The notes under the pieces were generated by a model. That model was not told the origin of the DNA. It saw nothing but the letters and a program-made list of their open reading frames with translations, and made no database searches. A stretch of 33,769 nt of DNA from Cyanobium sp. T1B-Tous. GTDB lineage: Bacteria > Cyanobacteriota > Cyanobacteriia > PCC-6307 > Cyanobiaceae. Positions 1-9,689 of this stretch are shown one piece after another. Both the position numbers and the translations under genes were made by a program. Numbering within the stretch: the stretch's first letter is position 1; every line of letters begins with the position of its first letter. The stretch spans positions 1 to 33,769 of the forward strand of contig NZ_JAGQBE010000025.1 in the NCBI RefSeq assembly GCF_024345475.1. Reading direction: 5' to 3'.

Positions 1-2493
1 GGCCAGCAGCTCCAGCGGCAGGTCGGCCAGGCTGAACTCACCGGCCCCCTGGCGCAGGGGACCCTGGAACCGGGCCACCAGCGGCACCTTGGTGAGGGCC
101 CTGTCCAGATCCTGCTCCGGCAACCAGAGCTGGGCGCGCGCCTCCAGATCGGCGCGGGCTGAAAGCAGGGAAGGACCCGCCAGGCTGAGGTCGAGGTCCA
201 CGCTGCCAGCAAGCTGCTGCAGACGCTCCTGGGGAGTGAGCCGGCTGTCGCGCTCCGCCCGGGCAAGCCCGACGCGCTGGCGGGCCAGGTCGAGGGCGCG
301 CAGCTGGTCCTGCACGGTGCCCCCGAAGGTGTCGATCAGCAGGCTGCCGATGTCACTGGCCCGTCCCCCGATCGGCTCGCCCCCACCGCGCCACTGGGGC
401 CAGGCCCGCGCCAGTTGCTGCAGGAACCGGGTCGACAACTGCCGGCCCTCGAGACGGGAGCGAAAAGGCCCGTTCCAGAGGCCGCTCCAATCCACCGCCA
501 GCTCCCCGCCCCCCAGGGGGGACAGGCTGCCCCGGGCCTGATAGCGGCGATCGCCGTAACGGAAGGTGGCCTGGGCAGATTGCCCCCAGACCCCAAGAAA
601 CACCGGCCGATCCAACTGGGCGGTGCCGCTGAAGGCCAGCGGCTGGAGCTCCAGCAGACCCTGGCCACTGAGGCGCCCCTGGAGCGGCTGGCGGCGCCCC
701 TGGGGCCCGAGGGCGAGTTGCAGGCCATCGAGGGGCAGTCGACTCGCCTGCCAGCGGTACCCCCTCGGTCGGCCGGCCAGGGCCAGGGTGCCGGCGTCCC
801 GCCGGATCTCCAACTGACGGGGCACCCAGCGGGAATCAAAACGGGCCTCCAGCAGGCCCACCGGAGCCGGGGCCAGGGCCTCCATGCGCAGGCGACCGCC
901 TCCGGCCGCTTCCCCAAGCCACTGCCCCTGCCAGGTTTCCCGCAAGCTGATTGGACCGGCCCCGGGTTGGTCGATCCAGAGGTCCAGCTCCGGGGTGAGG
1001 GCCGACAGCGGGCCCCGCACCCGACCCGACGCCTGCAAAGCGCCCTGCAGGGGGGCTCCAACCAGCAGATCCAGGCGGCTCAAGGGGTAGCGCTCGAGCT
1101 CAAGACGCAGGTCCAAGCTGCCGGGCACCAGGCCCCGTCCGGCCCGCACCGCCAGGGGCAACACCCCACGGGCATGGAGGTAAGGGCTGCGCAGGCGTTC
1201 GAGTTCCAGCTGCTGATCGCGCCAGTGCAGCACCGCATCCCAGCGGCCGAGCAGGGGGTTGCTGGACTGGCCGAAACGGGCCTGCAGCCAGGGCTGGGTC
1301 CAGGGTCCCCGGGCGTCGAGAGAGCCTGTCACCAGCTGGTCGAGCAACCAGGGGGGACTGCCCGCCTGGAGGGGCAGATCCCTCGGCCGCAGGCGCCAGC
1401 TGCCGCTGAGCGCCAGACGCTGGCCCACCTGACCCTGAAGCCGAAGCCAGGACGCGCCACGGCCCAGGAGCAGCTGCTTGAGCTCCCACTGTTGACGGGT
1501 CCAACGGCCCGCCAACTGGAGCGTGCCCTGCAGCTCCCGGGAGCCGGGCTGGACCCAACGCCAGCTGGACCTGGCCAGCTCCAGGGTCTGGGCTTGGCAG
1601 CGCAGACTGCCCAGGGGAACGTCGAGGCGGGCCTGGCTCGTCCGGGGACGCCAGCGCAGCTGCTGGATCTGAAGCTCCCCCCGGCAAGCGGGGCGCTGGT
1701 TCTGCCAAGTCAATTGAAGGCTGCCATCGACACGGCCGGAGAGCTGACCGGGCAGGCGCACCAGGCTCTGGAGGGAGCTGAGGGGAAAGACCTCGCTGCG
1801 CAGCCGACCCAACCACTGCTGGCTTCTCCAGTTGCCATCGAGTCGCACGGCCATCGCACCGGGCCCCTGGAGGGGCCGGAGGCGACCGTCCAGCTCGAGC
1901 TGGCCCCGGTGGGTGCGCAGGCCGAGGCGAGCGGAAACCCGAAACATCTGGCCCGAAGGGGCCAGGCTCACCAGGGCGGGATCGGCCAAGCGCAACCGCA
2001 CATCCAGCCGGGGCGCCCGGGCGCCGGCGGGCAGGCGGCCCAGCACCCAGAACTGGCCCTGGGCATTGGGTTTCAGCTCAGCTCGAACCCCCGCCAGGCT
2101 CACCTGCAGCACGGGTAGCCGTTGGCGCAGGCTGGCCAGGGGGTCCAGGCTCACCGCCACGGTCCGGATGGACACCCTGGAGCCCTCGACCGGACCAGGG
2201 CCGATCTGGGTGGGGCCCACGTGGAGGCCACCCCAACCCAAACCCTGGTAGGCCCCCAGCCGAACGGGATGGCCGAGCACCCTGGTCAGGGGTTGCTCCA
2301 ACCGGGGCTTCCAGTGCTGATAGGCACGCCGCAGGGCCTGGTCTGCCGCCCACAGCCCCACAACCGTGGTGCCCCCAGCGAGGGCCAGACCACCCACCAG
2401 CCTGACCACCGCTGAAGCCGAGGCGGAGGTCAGGGGGGAATGGCGCTGCGGGGGGAGGGGCGGCCCGGGTTCCTGCTCTGGCAACACCGCCAT
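1..2493 (-). CDS. TamB/DUF490-type translocation and assembly protein, N-terminal part (partial)
   Basis: Translating the minus strand from the ATG at 2493 gives 831 codons without a stop to the window edge, so the C-terminus is missing. The protein begins MAVLPEQEPGPPL, then has one membrane anchor (about residues 29-50, rich in V, L, G, A), then long beta-rich sequence with phrases such as VGPTQIGPGPVEGS, VSLDPLASL and GAGEFSLADLPLELLA. These match what I know of cyanobacterial TamB homologues (relatives of plastid Tic236), which span the periplasm as a beta-groove and help place outer-membrane proteins or move lipids. The family is usually well over 1,000 residues, so roughly half or more lies outside. 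The frame is open further upstream without a better start; AGGGA lies directly before the ATG. It is divergent to the Ycf51 gene, 65 bases apart. The family call is fairly safe; the exact role is inferred. Confidence 0.85.
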   Translation of the reverse strand, partial: MAVLPEQEPGPPLPPQRHSPLTSASASAVVRLVGGLALAGGTTVVGLWAADQALRRAYQHWKPRLEQPLTRVLGHPVRLGAYQGLGWGGLHVGPTQIGPGPVEGSRVSIRTVAVSLDPLASLRQRLPVLQVSLAGVRAELKPNAQGQFWVLGRLPAGARAPRLDVRLRLADPALVSLAPSGQMFRVSARLGLRTHRGQLELDGRLRPLQGPGAMAVRLDGNWRSQQWLGRLRSEVFPLSSLQSLVRLPGQLSGRVDGSLQLTWQNQRPACRGELQIQQLRWRPRTSQARLDVPLGSLRCQAQTLELARSSWRWVQPGSRELQGTLQLAGRWTRQQWELKQLLLGRGASWLRLQGQVGQRLALSGSWRLRPRDLPLQAGSPPWLLDQLVTGSLDARGPWTQPWLQARFGQSSNPLLGRWDAVLHWRDQQLELERLRSPYLHARGVLPLAVRAGRGLVPGSLDLRLELERYPLSRLDLLVGAPLQGALQASGRVRGPLSALTPELDLWIDQPGAGPISLRETWQGQWLGEAAGGGRLRMEALAPAPVGLLEARFDSRWVPRQLEIRRDAGTLALAGRPRGYRWQASRLPLDGLQLALGPQGRRQPLQGRLSGQGLLELQPLAFSGTAQLDRPVFLGVWGQSAQATFRYGDRRYQARGSLSPLGGGELAVDWSGLWNGPFRSRLEGRQLSTRFLQQLARAWPQWRGGGEPIGGRASDIGSLLIDTFGGTVQDQLRALDLARQRVGLARAERDSRLTPQERLQQLAGSVDLDLSLAGPSLLSARADLEARAQLWLPEQDLDRALTKVPLVARFQGPLRQGAGEFSLADLPLELLA

Positions 2494-2558
2494 TCCCTGG
2501 GCTGCCACCGCCTGCGTCCGGCGCAATATAAAGGCCCTGACGCGACGACTCCAGACCC

Positions 2559-3026
2559 ATGGCCGCTGATCCGATTCTGCTGATAGCGGGCCAATGGCTG
2601 GGGGCCGCCAGCGGGGTGCTGGCCCTGGCCACCGTGGTGGGCTACCTGAGCCGTTGGGGAATCCGCTTCCGCCTGGTGGGAGTCACCAGCTTCACGGCGT
2701 TGCTGGCCGTCTCCTGCCTGGCCTTTGCCGTGAGCTACACCCCCCGGGTGCAGCTGGACGGGGCGGTGAGCGTGCCGATCGTGTACGACAACGGCAGTGA
2801 TCTGGTGGTGGCAGCCGCGCCCGCCGATCTGGCCGAGGCTGCCGCGGCGCCCACGGTGCAACAGGTGGCCGCCAACCTGCGGGGTGGGGGTCGCAGCAGC
2901 GCCGATGGCCTGGTGCACGTCCGCCTGCGCCGGGTGGAGGCGGTCGGCCCCGGACTCAGCCAACCCGTGGTGATGGCGGAAGCCACCCGCAGCCTGGCCA
3001 GCGGTGCCGTCGTGCTGCAGCCCTGA
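2559..3026 (+). CDS. Ycf51 family protein (DUF2518)
   Basis: A 155-residue protein with two N-terminal membrane segments (about residues 5-29 and 40-60) separated by the motif WGIRFRLVGVTSFTALL, which is the hallmark of the Ycf51/DUF2518 family found in cyanobacteria and some algal plastids. The segment VQLDGAVSVPIVYDNGSD follows, as in other members. The C-terminal 90 residues look soluble. No enzymatic function is established for the family; conservation across plastids suggests a role in the photosynthetic membrane, but that is inference. It is first in a plus-strand run, and the DUF4332 gene starts two bases after its stop, so they are probably co-transcribed. Confidence 0.85.
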   Translation: MAADPILLIAGQWLGAASGVLALATVVGYLSRWGIRFRLVGVTSFTALLAVSCLAFAVSYTPRVQLDGAVSVPIVYDNGSDLVVAAAPADLAEAAAAPTVQQVAANLRGGGRSSADGLVHVRLRRVEAVGPGLSQPVVMAEATRSLASGAVVLQP

Positions 3027-3028
3027 CC

Positions 3029-3412
3029 ATGTGGCAGCTTCCGGCCCACTTTCAGCGGGAGCAACGCCAACTCGAGCGGGCCGGCATTGCCAGCTGGGCC
3101 CAGCTGGCCTGTGTCGACGATGGAGACCTGCGTCGTCTGGGAAGGAGCGGCGGCGCCAGTGAGGCCCGGCTGATCAAGCTCAGGGGACAGGCCCGCCTGG
3201 TGGTGGAGGTGGGGCTGGAGCCAGCGGAAGCAGCCCTGCTGCTCTACGCGGGAATCGCGACCAGCGCAGGGCTGGCCAACGCCGATCCCCACCGCCTGCT
3301 CGTGCAGATGGGCCGGCTGCAACGCAGTCTCACGGGCATGGCGGCACCGATGCTGGATCTCACGACCCTGCAGGGCTGGATCCGGCGGGCCCAACGCCGC
3401 CCCACGAACTGA
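3029..3412 (+). CDS. DUF4332 (helix-hairpin-helix-like) protein
   Basis: A 127-residue soluble, largely helical protein. It contains the pattern LERAGIASWAQLACVDDGDL near residues 15-34 and a second similar stretch LLYAGIATSAGLANADPHRL near 70-90. Such repeats of a short helix, a small-residue turn and an acidic helix cap are typical of DUF4332, a helix-hairpin-helix-like fold found in cyanobacteria and often suggested to bind nucleic acid or act as a scaffold. It starts two bases after the Ycf51 stop, pointing to translational coupling. Function is not known, and I see no catalytic residues. Confidence 0.7.
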   Translation: MWQLPAHFQREQRQLERAGIASWAQLACVDDGDLRRLGRSGGASEARLIKLRGQARLVVEVGLEPAEAALLLYAGIATSAGLANADPHRLLVQMGRLQRSLTGMAAPMLDLTTLQGWIRRAQRRPTN

Positions 3413-3473
3413 TCCAGGGGGCCCGCCACCCCGCCCCATCGGTGACTGAAATAGGGGAAGTCGGGGACTCCCC

Positions 3474-3794
3474 ATGGCGTTCCTCCCCCCCTCCCCCCAG
3501 CCCGTGCTCAAAGGGTTGCTGGCGCTGCTGGCCTCCACCAGCGGTGTGCTGATCGGCCTTGCCGCCACCCCTTGGCCGGCGGGAGCCCAATCCCAGCTGC
3601 TGGAATCCGTCAAACAGAACCCGGCGCGGGCCCAGGCTCTCTGCACCCAGCTGCGCAGCTTCAACGCCCAGGGGCTCTCGGCCACCTCTCAGCAGGCGGT
3701 GGCCCAGATCGCACGCCAGGAAAACCTGAGCCCGATGGATGCGGAGGTGCTGACCACCTATGTAGTGGGCCTCCACTGCCCTGACGTGCGCTGA
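3474..3794 (+). CDS. Small exported protein, conserved-type, unknown function
   Basis: A 106-residue protein with a hydrophobic segment at about residues 14-35 followed by an AGA-Q site (near residue 38), so it is probably exported by Sec with a mature part of about 68 residues. The mature part is helical and holds two cysteines (in ALCTQL and GLHCPDV) that could form a disulfide. The phrase NLSPMDAEVLTTYVVGLHC near the end looks conserved-type, but I cannot attach a family name. The stop codon TGA is immediately followed by the ATG of the hydrolase gene, indicating co-translation. The short upstream gap (3413-3473) is G/C-rich and shows no clear ribosome site. Confidence 0.65.
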   Translation: MAFLPPSPQPVLKGLLALLASTSGVLIGLAATPWPAGAQSQLLESVKQNPARAQALCTQLRSFNAQGLSATSQQAVAQIARQENLSPMDAEVLTTYVVGLHCPDVR

Positions 3795-5387
3795 ATGCGC
3801 CCCTCCCCCGCCGTGCATTGGCGCGATGCGTGGATGCCCTGCCGCGACGGCATCCGACTGGCCTGTCGCCTTTGGTCTCCAGAAGGCAACGGCCCCTGGC
3901 CCGTGCTGTTGATGCGCCAGCCCTACGGCAGGGCGATCGCCTCCACCGTCACCTACGCCCATCCCAGTTGGTACGCCTCCCACGGCTTTCTCGTGGTGGT
4001 GCAGGACGTGCGCGGTCGCGGCGACTCCGAAGGGGAGTTCAGGGGATTTGAGCAGGAGGCCGCCGACGGGGCCGACACCATCCGCTGGGCCCGCGGGCTT
4101 GAGGGCAGCACGGGGAGGGTGGGCAGCTATGGCTTCTCCTACCAAGGGCTGACCCAGCTGCTCAGCGACGACCCACAGGCCATCCCCGACTGCCTGGCCC
4201 CAGCCATGGCCGGGCTCGATGAGCGGCAGCACTGGGCCAGCGAGGGGGGAGCCCACTGGTGGGCCCTGGGGGTGGGCTGGGGCCTGCAACTCGCGGCGCA
4301 GCGCTGCCAACGGCTCGGCGATGGGGCCGGCTGGCAGACCATCCGCCGCAGCCTCGAGAGCGGCAGCTGTCTCCACGACGGGCTGGCCCTGCTGGAACGG
4401 TTCGATCCCCAGGGCATGGCCTACCGCTGGCTGCAGCGCCCCTGCCACCTCAGCGAGGGCTGGGTGGTGCATCAACCGGCGGCATCGCTGCTGCGTCGCC
4501 CCATGCTGTTGATCGGCGGCTGGTATGACCCCCACCTGCGCGGCATCCTGGACCTGTGGAAGCAGAGCCGTGCCGCCGGCGGCGAGCCCCTGCTGCGGAT
4601 CGGGGCCTGGACCCACCTGGATTGGCAGGGAGGCGTCGATCGCCTGCAGCTGGCCTTTTTTCAGCACCACCTGCAGGGTCAGCCCGCCCCGGTTGAGCTC
4701 GGCACGCCCGTGCTGCTGGAAGAGGGGATCAGCCGGCGTTGGCAGGCCCCCGCAGGCCAGGGCGGGCCCATGGGCTGGGGGCTGACCAGTGGGGGCTTGG
4801 CCGGGGTCGATGCCACCGAGGGGGCCCTGCGGGCCCACCACCCTGGATCGGGCGGTGTGACCTTGGTGCACGATCCGTGGCGGCCCGTGCCCGCCCGAGG
4901 AGGACACCTGGGACTGGATCCCGGGCCCTGCGATCGGCAGGCCATAGATCGCCGCACGGATGTGGCCTGTTTCAGCGGCCCTCCGCTCGACAGTCCGTTG
5001 ACCCTGGAAGGTCTGCCGCGGCTGCGGATCCGCGTGGGGGCAGACCAGCCCAGCTTCGACCTCTGCGCCGCCCTGTCGCGGGTGCAGCCGAGCGGTGTGG
5101 TGGAGCAGCTCGCCACCGGCGTGGGGCGATTCCAGCAGGTGCCAGGTGAGCCCACCAGCCTGGCCCTGGAGCTCCAGCCCCTGCGAGCCAGCCTGGAGAG
5201 GGGCGACCGGCTGCGGCTGTCCCTGGCGGGATCGGCCTGGCCGCAGATCGCCGTGAACCCCGGAGATGGCACCGTTCCCGCCGGACCGACCGGGCCCCGT
5301 CACCGGGTGATCACCCTGGAGTTGGATCTCACCGGAGCCGAATTGGAGCTGCTGCCCCTCCTGCACGGGGAACTTGGGGCAAACTGA
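3795..5387 (+). CDS. CocE/NonD family alpha/beta-hydrolase (X-Pro dipeptidyl-peptidase S15-like)
   Basis: A 530-residue hydrolase. The N-terminal alpha/beta domain carries MPCRDGIRLACRLWSP, the oxyanion-side QDVRGRGDSEGEF (residues 70-82), the nucleophile elbow GFSYQG with Ser115, the acid in GGWYDPHLRG (Asp245) and the base in GAWTHLDW (His274). The C-terminal part from about residue 330 is a beta-rich jelly-roll domain ending in HRVITLELD, as in cocaine esterase CocE and glutaryl-7-ACA acylase relatives. The catalytic triad is therefore complete. Family members cleave esters, amides or X-Pro peptides; the physiological substrate cannot be told from sequence. No signal peptide is seen, so it is likely cytoplasmic. 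The start abuts the stop of the preceding small exported protein. Confidence 0.85.
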   Translation: MRPSPAVHWRDAWMPCRDGIRLACRLWSPEGNGPWPVLLMRQPYGRAIASTVTYAHPSWYASHGFLVVVQDVRGRGDSEGEFRGFEQEAADGADTIRWARGLEGSTGRVGSYGFSYQGLTQLLSDDPQAIPDCLAPAMAGLDERQHWASEGGAHWWALGVGWGLQLAAQRCQRLGDGAGWQTIRRSLESGSCLHDGLALLERFDPQGMAYRWLQRPCHLSEGWVVHQPAASLLRRPMLLIGGWYDPHLRGILDLWKQSRAAGGEPLLRIGAWTHLDWQGGVDRLQLAFFQHHLQGQPAPVELGTPVLLEEGISRRWQAPAGQGGPMGWGLTSGGLAGVDATEGALRAHHPGSGGVTLVHDPWRPVPARGGHLGLDPGPCDRQAIDRRTDVACFSGPPLDSPLTLEGLPRLRIRVGADQPSFDLCAALSRVQPSGVVEQLATGVGRFQQVPGEPTSLALELQPLRASLERGDRLRLSLAGSAWPQIAVNPGDGTVPAGPTGPRHRVITLELDLTGAELELLPLLHGELGAN

Positions 5388-5409
5388 GCCGACTTCCCCA
5401 GTCCCCCTG

Positions 5410-6237
5410 ATGCCGATGCGCCCCCTGCGCTCCGCCCTCCTGCCTGCCGTCCGCCGCGGTGCCGTCCGCCGCGGTGCAGTCCAGAGCCTGGGCCTGTTGG
5501 CTCTGGCCAGCGGACTCAGTGTCGGCCTGGGGGTCGCCCCTGGAGCCATGGGAACGGGTGCCTGGGCCCAGGCCCCCAGCAGCACCGCGAGCCGGCCTGC
5601 CCTCAGCGTGGAAGAGGCCCGTGCGGCGGCCAACCGCATCCTGGAGGCGGTGAAAAACGGGGACGCCAACCTGCGTTACAGCCAGTTCTCCGAGGAACTC
5701 AAGGCAGTGAGCAGCCCCTCCATGGTGGCCACCACCATGAAGACCCAGCCCAAGCTGCTGAACTGGACCCTGTTGAGCGTCCAGAGCGGGCTGCGCACCA
5801 CCACCGTGGAGGCCAGCATCAGCACCAGCCGGGGCCAACAGGACCTCTTCCTGGTGCTCAACCCCGAGGGCAAACTCAGCGGCTACCACCTGGATCTCAC
5901 CGACGAGGCCCCCAGCCTGGTGGCCAGGCGGTTTGTCACGGCCCTGAGCGCAGGGCACTTCATCTCAGCCCGCAGCTACATGAGCCTGCCACTGCAGAAG
6001 GAGATCGGAGCTTCCACCCTGCAGGCGCGCTGGCAACAACTGCAGCGACAGACGGGCTCGTTCGTGCGCATCCGCCGGGCAGTGGAGGCCGAGAGCAACG
6101 CCGATCAGAGGCTCGTGCTGGTGAACACCGAGTTCAACCGCCTGAGCGACTCCCTGTTCGTGATCCTCAACAGCAACAACGAGATCATTGGTGTGGATTT
6201 CCCCAGCGATCCAATCGCTCCCAAGCCGGTTCGCTGA
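5410..6237 (+). CDS. Exported protein with tandem DUF3887/NTF2-like domains
   Basis: From the ATG at 5410 the product is 275 residues; a TTG at 5374 would extend it but overlaps the hydrolase gene, so the ATG is preferred (5416 is another option). An Arg-rich start, a hydrophobic stretch and an AWAQAP site near residue 54 indicate a signal peptide or lipid-free export. Two similar halves follow: residues about 60-160 (VEEARAAANRILEAVKNGD...) and about 168-270 (PSLVARRFVTALSAGHFISA...), each a small helix plus curved-sheet pattern of the DUF3887/NTF2-like kind with no evident catalytic residues. The signal region contains a perfect 15-base tandem duplication (5446-5475) that doubles AVRRG. Function is unknown. 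Confidence 0.75.
   Translation: MPMRPLRSALLPAVRRGAVRRGAVQSLGLLALASGLSVGLGVAPGAMGTGAWAQAPSSTASRPALSVEEARAAANRILEAVKNGDANLRYSQFSEELKAVSSPSMVATTMKTQPKLLNWTLLSVQSGLRTTTVEASISTSRGQQDLFLVLNPEGKLSGYHLDLTDEAPSLVARRFVTALSAGHFISARSYMSLPLQKEIGASTLQARWQQLQRQTGSFVRIRRAVEAESNADQRLVLVNTEFNRLSDSLFVILNSNNEIIGVDFPSDPIAPKPVR
5446..5475 (+). repeat. Perfect 15-bp tandem duplication inside a signal-peptide region
   Basis: GCCGTCCGCCGCGGT occurs twice back to back (5446-5460 and 5461-5475). It is in frame and duplicates five residues (AVRRG) in the positively charged part of the signal region of the DUF3887-like protein. It looks like a recent slippage event. Confidence 0.95.
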
Positions 6238-6279
6238 GGGAAAAGCCGCCTAAGCTCGCGGCGCGACTGCTGGTGGTTC

Positions 6280-8604
6280 ATGTCCTTGCTCAGCCTTGAT
6301 TGGATGGTGCAAGACGCCCAGAGGCTGGCCGAGTGCAGCCACGACCATCCCTTCGCCGTGTTGGGTTCCCAGCCGCTGGAGAACGGCAGCTGGGTGGTGC
6401 GGATCTGGATGCCGGAAGCCGAGCGGGTTGAGCTGCTGGTGGACGGGCGCACCCTGGCGATGGCCACCCCCAACCACCCCTGGGTCTTCGAGGCGGAACT
6501 CGGCCACGACCCCGGCAGTGGGTATCAGCTGCGGGTGCTGCGAGGCGGCATTGAACATGTCCAGCACGATCCCTGGTCGTTCCGCCATGAGTGGATGGGA
6601 GAGCTCGACCGGCTGCTCTTCGCCGAGGGCAACCACCACCACATCTGGCGCCGGATGGGGGCCCATGTGGTGGAACACAACGGCATCCGTGGCGTGCAGT
6701 TCTGCCTGTGGGCACCGAACGCGCGCAGCGTGGCCGTACTCGGCAACTTCAACAGCTGGGATGGCCGCCATCACCCGATGCAGTCCCGGGTGGGGGGCTC
6801 CTGGGAACTGTTCATCCCGGGGTTGAAGCCCGGCGAGATCTACAAATACGAAGTACGGGCCCAGAACGGCCACTGCTACCAGAAGGCCGATCCCTACGGC
6901 TTCCGCCACGAAGTGAGGCCCAACAACGGCTCCATCGTGGAAGCGCCTTCGGGGCACGCCTGGGCGGATGGGGCCTGGATGGCAGAGCGGGACAGCCGCA
7001 ACCCACTGGATCAACCGGTGTCGGTGTACGAGATGCATCTGGGCAGCTGGATGCACGCCGCTGCCGACCAGCCCTACATCGAAGCCGATGGCACGCCGCG
7101 CCCGCCGGTGCCTGCCGCCGATCTGAAGCCTGGGGCACGCCTGCTCACCTATCCGGAACTGGCCGATCGGGTGATTCCCTACGTGAAGGCACGGGGCTTC
7201 ACCCACATCGAGCTGATGCCGATCTCGGAGCATCCCTTCGATGGCTCCTGGGGCTACCAGGTGACCGGTTGGTACGCCCCCACCAGCCGCTTTGGCAGCC
7301 CGGATGAATTCCGGGCCTTCGTGGATCGCTGCCACGCCGAGGGCATCGGCGTCATCCTCGACTGGGTGCCCGGCCACTTCCCCAAGGACGCCCACGGCCT
7401 GGCCTTCTTCGATGGCGCCCACCTCTACGAGCATGCCGATCCGCGCATCGGCGAGCACAAGGAATGGGGCACGTTGATTTTCAACTACAGCCGCAATGAA
7501 GTTCGCAACTTCCTGGTGGCGAACCTGGTGTTCTGGTTTGAACAGTTCCACATCGACGGCATCCGCGTGGACGCGGTGGCCTCGATGCTCTACCGCGACT
7601 ACCTGCGCCCCGATGGCGAGTGGCTCCCCAACGAACACGGCGGCCGCGAAAACACCGAGGCGGTGCGCTTTCTGCAACAGGCCAACCACGTGCTGTTTGA
7701 GCACTTCCCCGGCGCCCTCTCGATCGCTGAGGAATCCACCACCTGGCCGATGGTCACCCAACCCACCAACATCGGCGGCCTCGGGTTCAACCTGAAGTGG
7801 AACATGGGCTGGATGCACGACATGCTCGATTACTTCGAGCTGGATCCGTGGTTCCGCCAGTTCCATCAGAACAACGTCACCTTCTCGATCTGGTACGCCT
7901 TCACCGAGAACTTCATGCTGGCGCTGAGCCACGATGAAGTGGTGCACGGCAAGAGCAACCTGCTGCACAAGATGCCAGGTGACGACTGGCAGAAATTTGC
8001 CAACGTGCGCGCCCTGCTGGCCTACATGTGGACCCACCCGGGCAAGAAAACCATCTTTATGGGGATGGAGTTCGGCCAGCGGGCCGAATGGAACGTCTGG
8101 GGGGATCTGCAGTGGGACCTGCTGCAATACGACGCCCACCAGGGACTGCAGCGCCTCGTGGACGACCTCAACGTCTTCTACAAATCCGAGCGCGCCCTCT
8201 GGGGCGATGACTTCAGTGAGTTCGGCTTCCAGTGGATCGATTGCAACGACAACCGCCACTCGATCATCAGCTTCATGCGCCGCGAAAGTGCCACGGGCCG
8301 CTGGCTGGTGGTGGTGGCCAACTTCACGCCCCAGAGCCATTCCCACTACCGGGTGGGCGTGCCCCTCGAGGGCTTCTACGAGGAAGCGTTCAACACCGAC
8401 GCCGAGCGCTACGGCGGCAGCAACCTGGGCAACCTGGGCGGCAAGTTCACCGATGAGTGGGGCATTCACGGTTACGAGAACTCCCTGGATCTCTGTCTGC
8501 CGCCCCTGTCGGTCCTGGTGTTCCGACGCGATGAAAAGCGGAGCCAGGAACGGGATGCGGACACCTGTGACGAAGCCGCCGAAACCGGTCGCATGCTCGG
8601 GTAA
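6280..8604 (+). CDS. glgB: 1,4-alpha-glucan branching enzyme GlgB
   Basis: A 774-residue GH13 branching enzyme, which cuts alpha-1,4 glucan chains and rejoins them by alpha-1,6 links during glycogen synthesis. It has an N-terminal N1/CBM48-type region (about residues 15-110), a second CBM48 domain (about 125-225, [18 protein letters not shown]), the catalytic barrel and a C-terminal beta domain. Catalytic residues fall at the expected spacing: nucleophile Asp431 in [11 protein letters not shown], acid/base Glu484 in [10 protein letters not shown], and transition-state Asp552 in [12 protein letters not shown]; the E. coli residues 405, 458 and 526 have identical separations. [22 protein letters not shown] substrate motifs are present. 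Length is somewhat above E. coli GlgB and normal for cyanobacteria. A GH57 enzyme lies at 32251-33723 in the same window. hemE follows after 26 bases. Confidence 0.97.
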   Translation: MSLLSLDWMVQDAQRLAECSHDHPFAVLGSQPLENGSWVVRIWMPEAERVELLVDGRTLAMATPNHPWVFEAELGHDPGSGYQLRVLRGGIEHVQHDPWSFRHEWMGELDRLLFAEGNHHHIWRRMGAHVVEHNGIRGVQFCLWAPNARSVAVLGNFNSWDGRHHPMQSRVGGSWELFIPGLKPGEIYKYEVRAQNGHCYQKADPYGFRHEVRPNNGSIVEAPSGHAWADGAWMAERDSRNPLDQPVSVYEMHLGSWMHAAADQPYIEADGTPRPPVPAADLKPGARLLTYPELADRVIPYVKARGFTHIELMPISEHPFDGSWGYQVTGWYAPTSRFGSPDEFRAFVDRCHAEGIGVILDWVPGHFPKDAHGLAFFDGAHLYEHADPRIGEHKEWGTLIFNYSRNEVRNFLVANLVFWFEQFHIDGIRVDAVASMLYRDYLRPDGEWLPNEHGGRENTEAVRFLQQANHVLFEHFPGALSIAEESTTWPMVTQPTNIGGLGFNLKWNMGWMHDMLDYFELDPWFRQFHQNNVTFSIWYAFTENFMLALSHDEVVHGKSNLLHKMPGDDWQKFANVRALLAYMWTHPGKKTIFMGMEFGQRAEWNVWGDLQWDLLQYDAHQGLQRLVDDLNVFYKSERALWGDDFSEFGFQWIDCNDNRHSIISFMRRESATGRWLVVVANFTPQSHSHYRVGVPLEGFYEEAFNTDAERYGGSNLGNLGGKFTDEWGIHGYENSLDLCLPPLSVLVFRRDEKRSQERDADTCDEAAETGRMLG

Positions 8605-8630
8605 GTTCGCGCTTCGCTCTGCTTGACCCC

Positions 8631-9689
8631 ATGACCGGAACCGCCCCCCTGCTGCTGCGCGCCGCCCGAGGTGAGCAGGTGGAGCGACCGCCGGTGTGGA
8701 TGATGCGCCAGGCGGGTCGCTACATGAAGGTGTACCGCGACCTGCGCGACCGCCACCCCGGTTTCCGGGAGCGCTCAGAGAACCCGGATCTCTCCTATGA
8801 GATCTCCATGCAGCCCTTCCACGCCTTCAAGCCCGATGGCGTGATCCTGTTCTCCGACATCCTCACGCCGCTGCCCGGCATGGGCATCGACTTCGACATC
8901 GTGGAGAGCCAGGGCCCCCTGATCCAGGACCCGATCCGCAGCATGGCCCAGGTGGAGGCGCTGCGCCCCCTGCAGCCCGCCGAAACCATGCCGTTCGTGG
9001 GGGAAGTGCTCACCCGCCTGCGCCAGTCCGTGGGCGATGAAGCCGCCGTGCTCGGTTTCGTGGGTGCCCCCTGGACCCTGGCCGCCTACGTGGTGGAGGG
9101 CAAGAGCTCAAAGAACTACGCCGTGATCAAGGCGATGGCGTTCCGGGAGCCGGCGCTGCTGCACAAGCTGCTCGATCACTTCGCCACATCGATCGCCACC
9201 TATCTGCGCTACCAGATCGATTCCGGTGCCCAGGTGGTGCAGATGTTCGATTCCTGGGCCGGCCAGCTCAGCCCCATGGATTACGACACCTTCGCCGCTC
9301 CCTACCAAAAGAAGGTCGTCGACCTGGTCAAGCAGACCCACCCCGACACCCCCTTCATCCTCTACATCTCCGGCAGCGCCGGCGTGATCGAGCGGATGGC
9401 CCGCACGGGCGTGGACATCGTGTCGCTTGACTGGACCGTGGACATGGCCGAAGGGCTGGCCCGCCTGCCGGAACACGTGGGCGTGCAGGGCAACGTGGAT
9501 CCGGGCCTCCTGTTCGGCACACCGGAAGCCATCCGGGACCGCATCGACGACACCGTGCGCAAGGCCCGCGGCCGCAAGCACATCCTCAACCTGGGCCACG
9601 GCATCCTGCCGGGCACGCCGGAAGAGAACGGCCGCGCCTTCTTTGAGGCCGGCAAGAGCGTGATGGAGCGCCTCGGAGCCGCGGTTTGA
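8631..9689 (+). CDS. hemE: Uroporphyrinogen decarboxylase HemE
   Basis: A 352-residue cytoplasmic enzyme that removes four carboxyl groups from uroporphyrinogen III to give coproporphyrinogen III, the branch toward haem and chlorophyll. The signature [17 protein letters not shown] lies at residues 21-37 with the substrate arginines, and the key aspartate is Asp76 in [10 protein letters not shown]. The second signature [16 protein letters not shown] and the C-terminal [16 protein letters not shown] are both present. The length is typical. The stop codon overlaps the TTG start of the epimerase gene, so the two are probably one transcript, followed by plastocyanin. Confidence 0.97.
   Translation: MTGTAPLLLRAARGEQVERPPVWMMRQAGRYMKVYRDLRDRHPGFRERSENPDLSYEISMQPFHAFKPDGVILFSDILTPLPGMGIDFDIVESQGPLIQDPIRSMAQVEALRPLQPAETMPFVGEVLTRLRQSVGDEAAVLGFVGAPWTLAAYVVEGKSSKNYAVIKAMAFREPALLHKLLDHFATSIATYLRYQIDSGAQVVQMFDSWAGQLSPMDYDTFAAPYQKKVVDLVKQTHPDTPFILYISGSAGVIERMARTGVDIVSLDWTVDMAEGLARLPEHVGVQGNVDPGLLFGTPEAIRDRIDDTVRKARGRKHILNLGHGILPGTPEENGRAFFEAGKSVMERLGAAV

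Noticed and set aside
415..2118. Long plus-strand open frame (567 codons) opposite the TamB region
   Set aside because: The opposite strand encodes a TamB-like protein with a membrane anchor and typical phrases throughout. The plus frame is Gln/Pro/Gly-rich without domain features, as expected of a shadow in high-GC DNA.
2527..2532. TATAAA as a -10 element for the Ycf51 gene
   Set aside because: It is 27 bases upstream of the ATG, but I see no matching -35 element, so it is not listed as a promoter.
547..3940. HIP1 octamers as a regulatory repeat
   Set aside because: Only two exact copies were found (547-554, 3933-3940), both inside coding sequence. They serve as a weak cyanobacterial marker, not as a regulatory feature.
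3454..5399. 11-bp inverted repeat GGGGAAGTCGG (3454-3464) and CCGACTTCCCC (5389-5399) flanking two genes
   Set aside because: Considered as ends of an inserted unit, but it is short, in G-rich sequence and without target duplication or transposase. Chance is a sufficient explanation.
3360..5669. 769-codon minus-strand open frame opposite the CocE-type hydrolase
   Set aside because: The plus-strand hydrolase has a complete catalytic triad, and the reverse frame spans several plus-strand genes with no conserved feature.
6250..8469. 739-codon minus-strand open frame opposite glgB
   Set aside because: glgB on the plus strand is certain from its catalytic residues; the reverse frame is the usual His/Val/Gly-rich antisense of a GC-rich gene.
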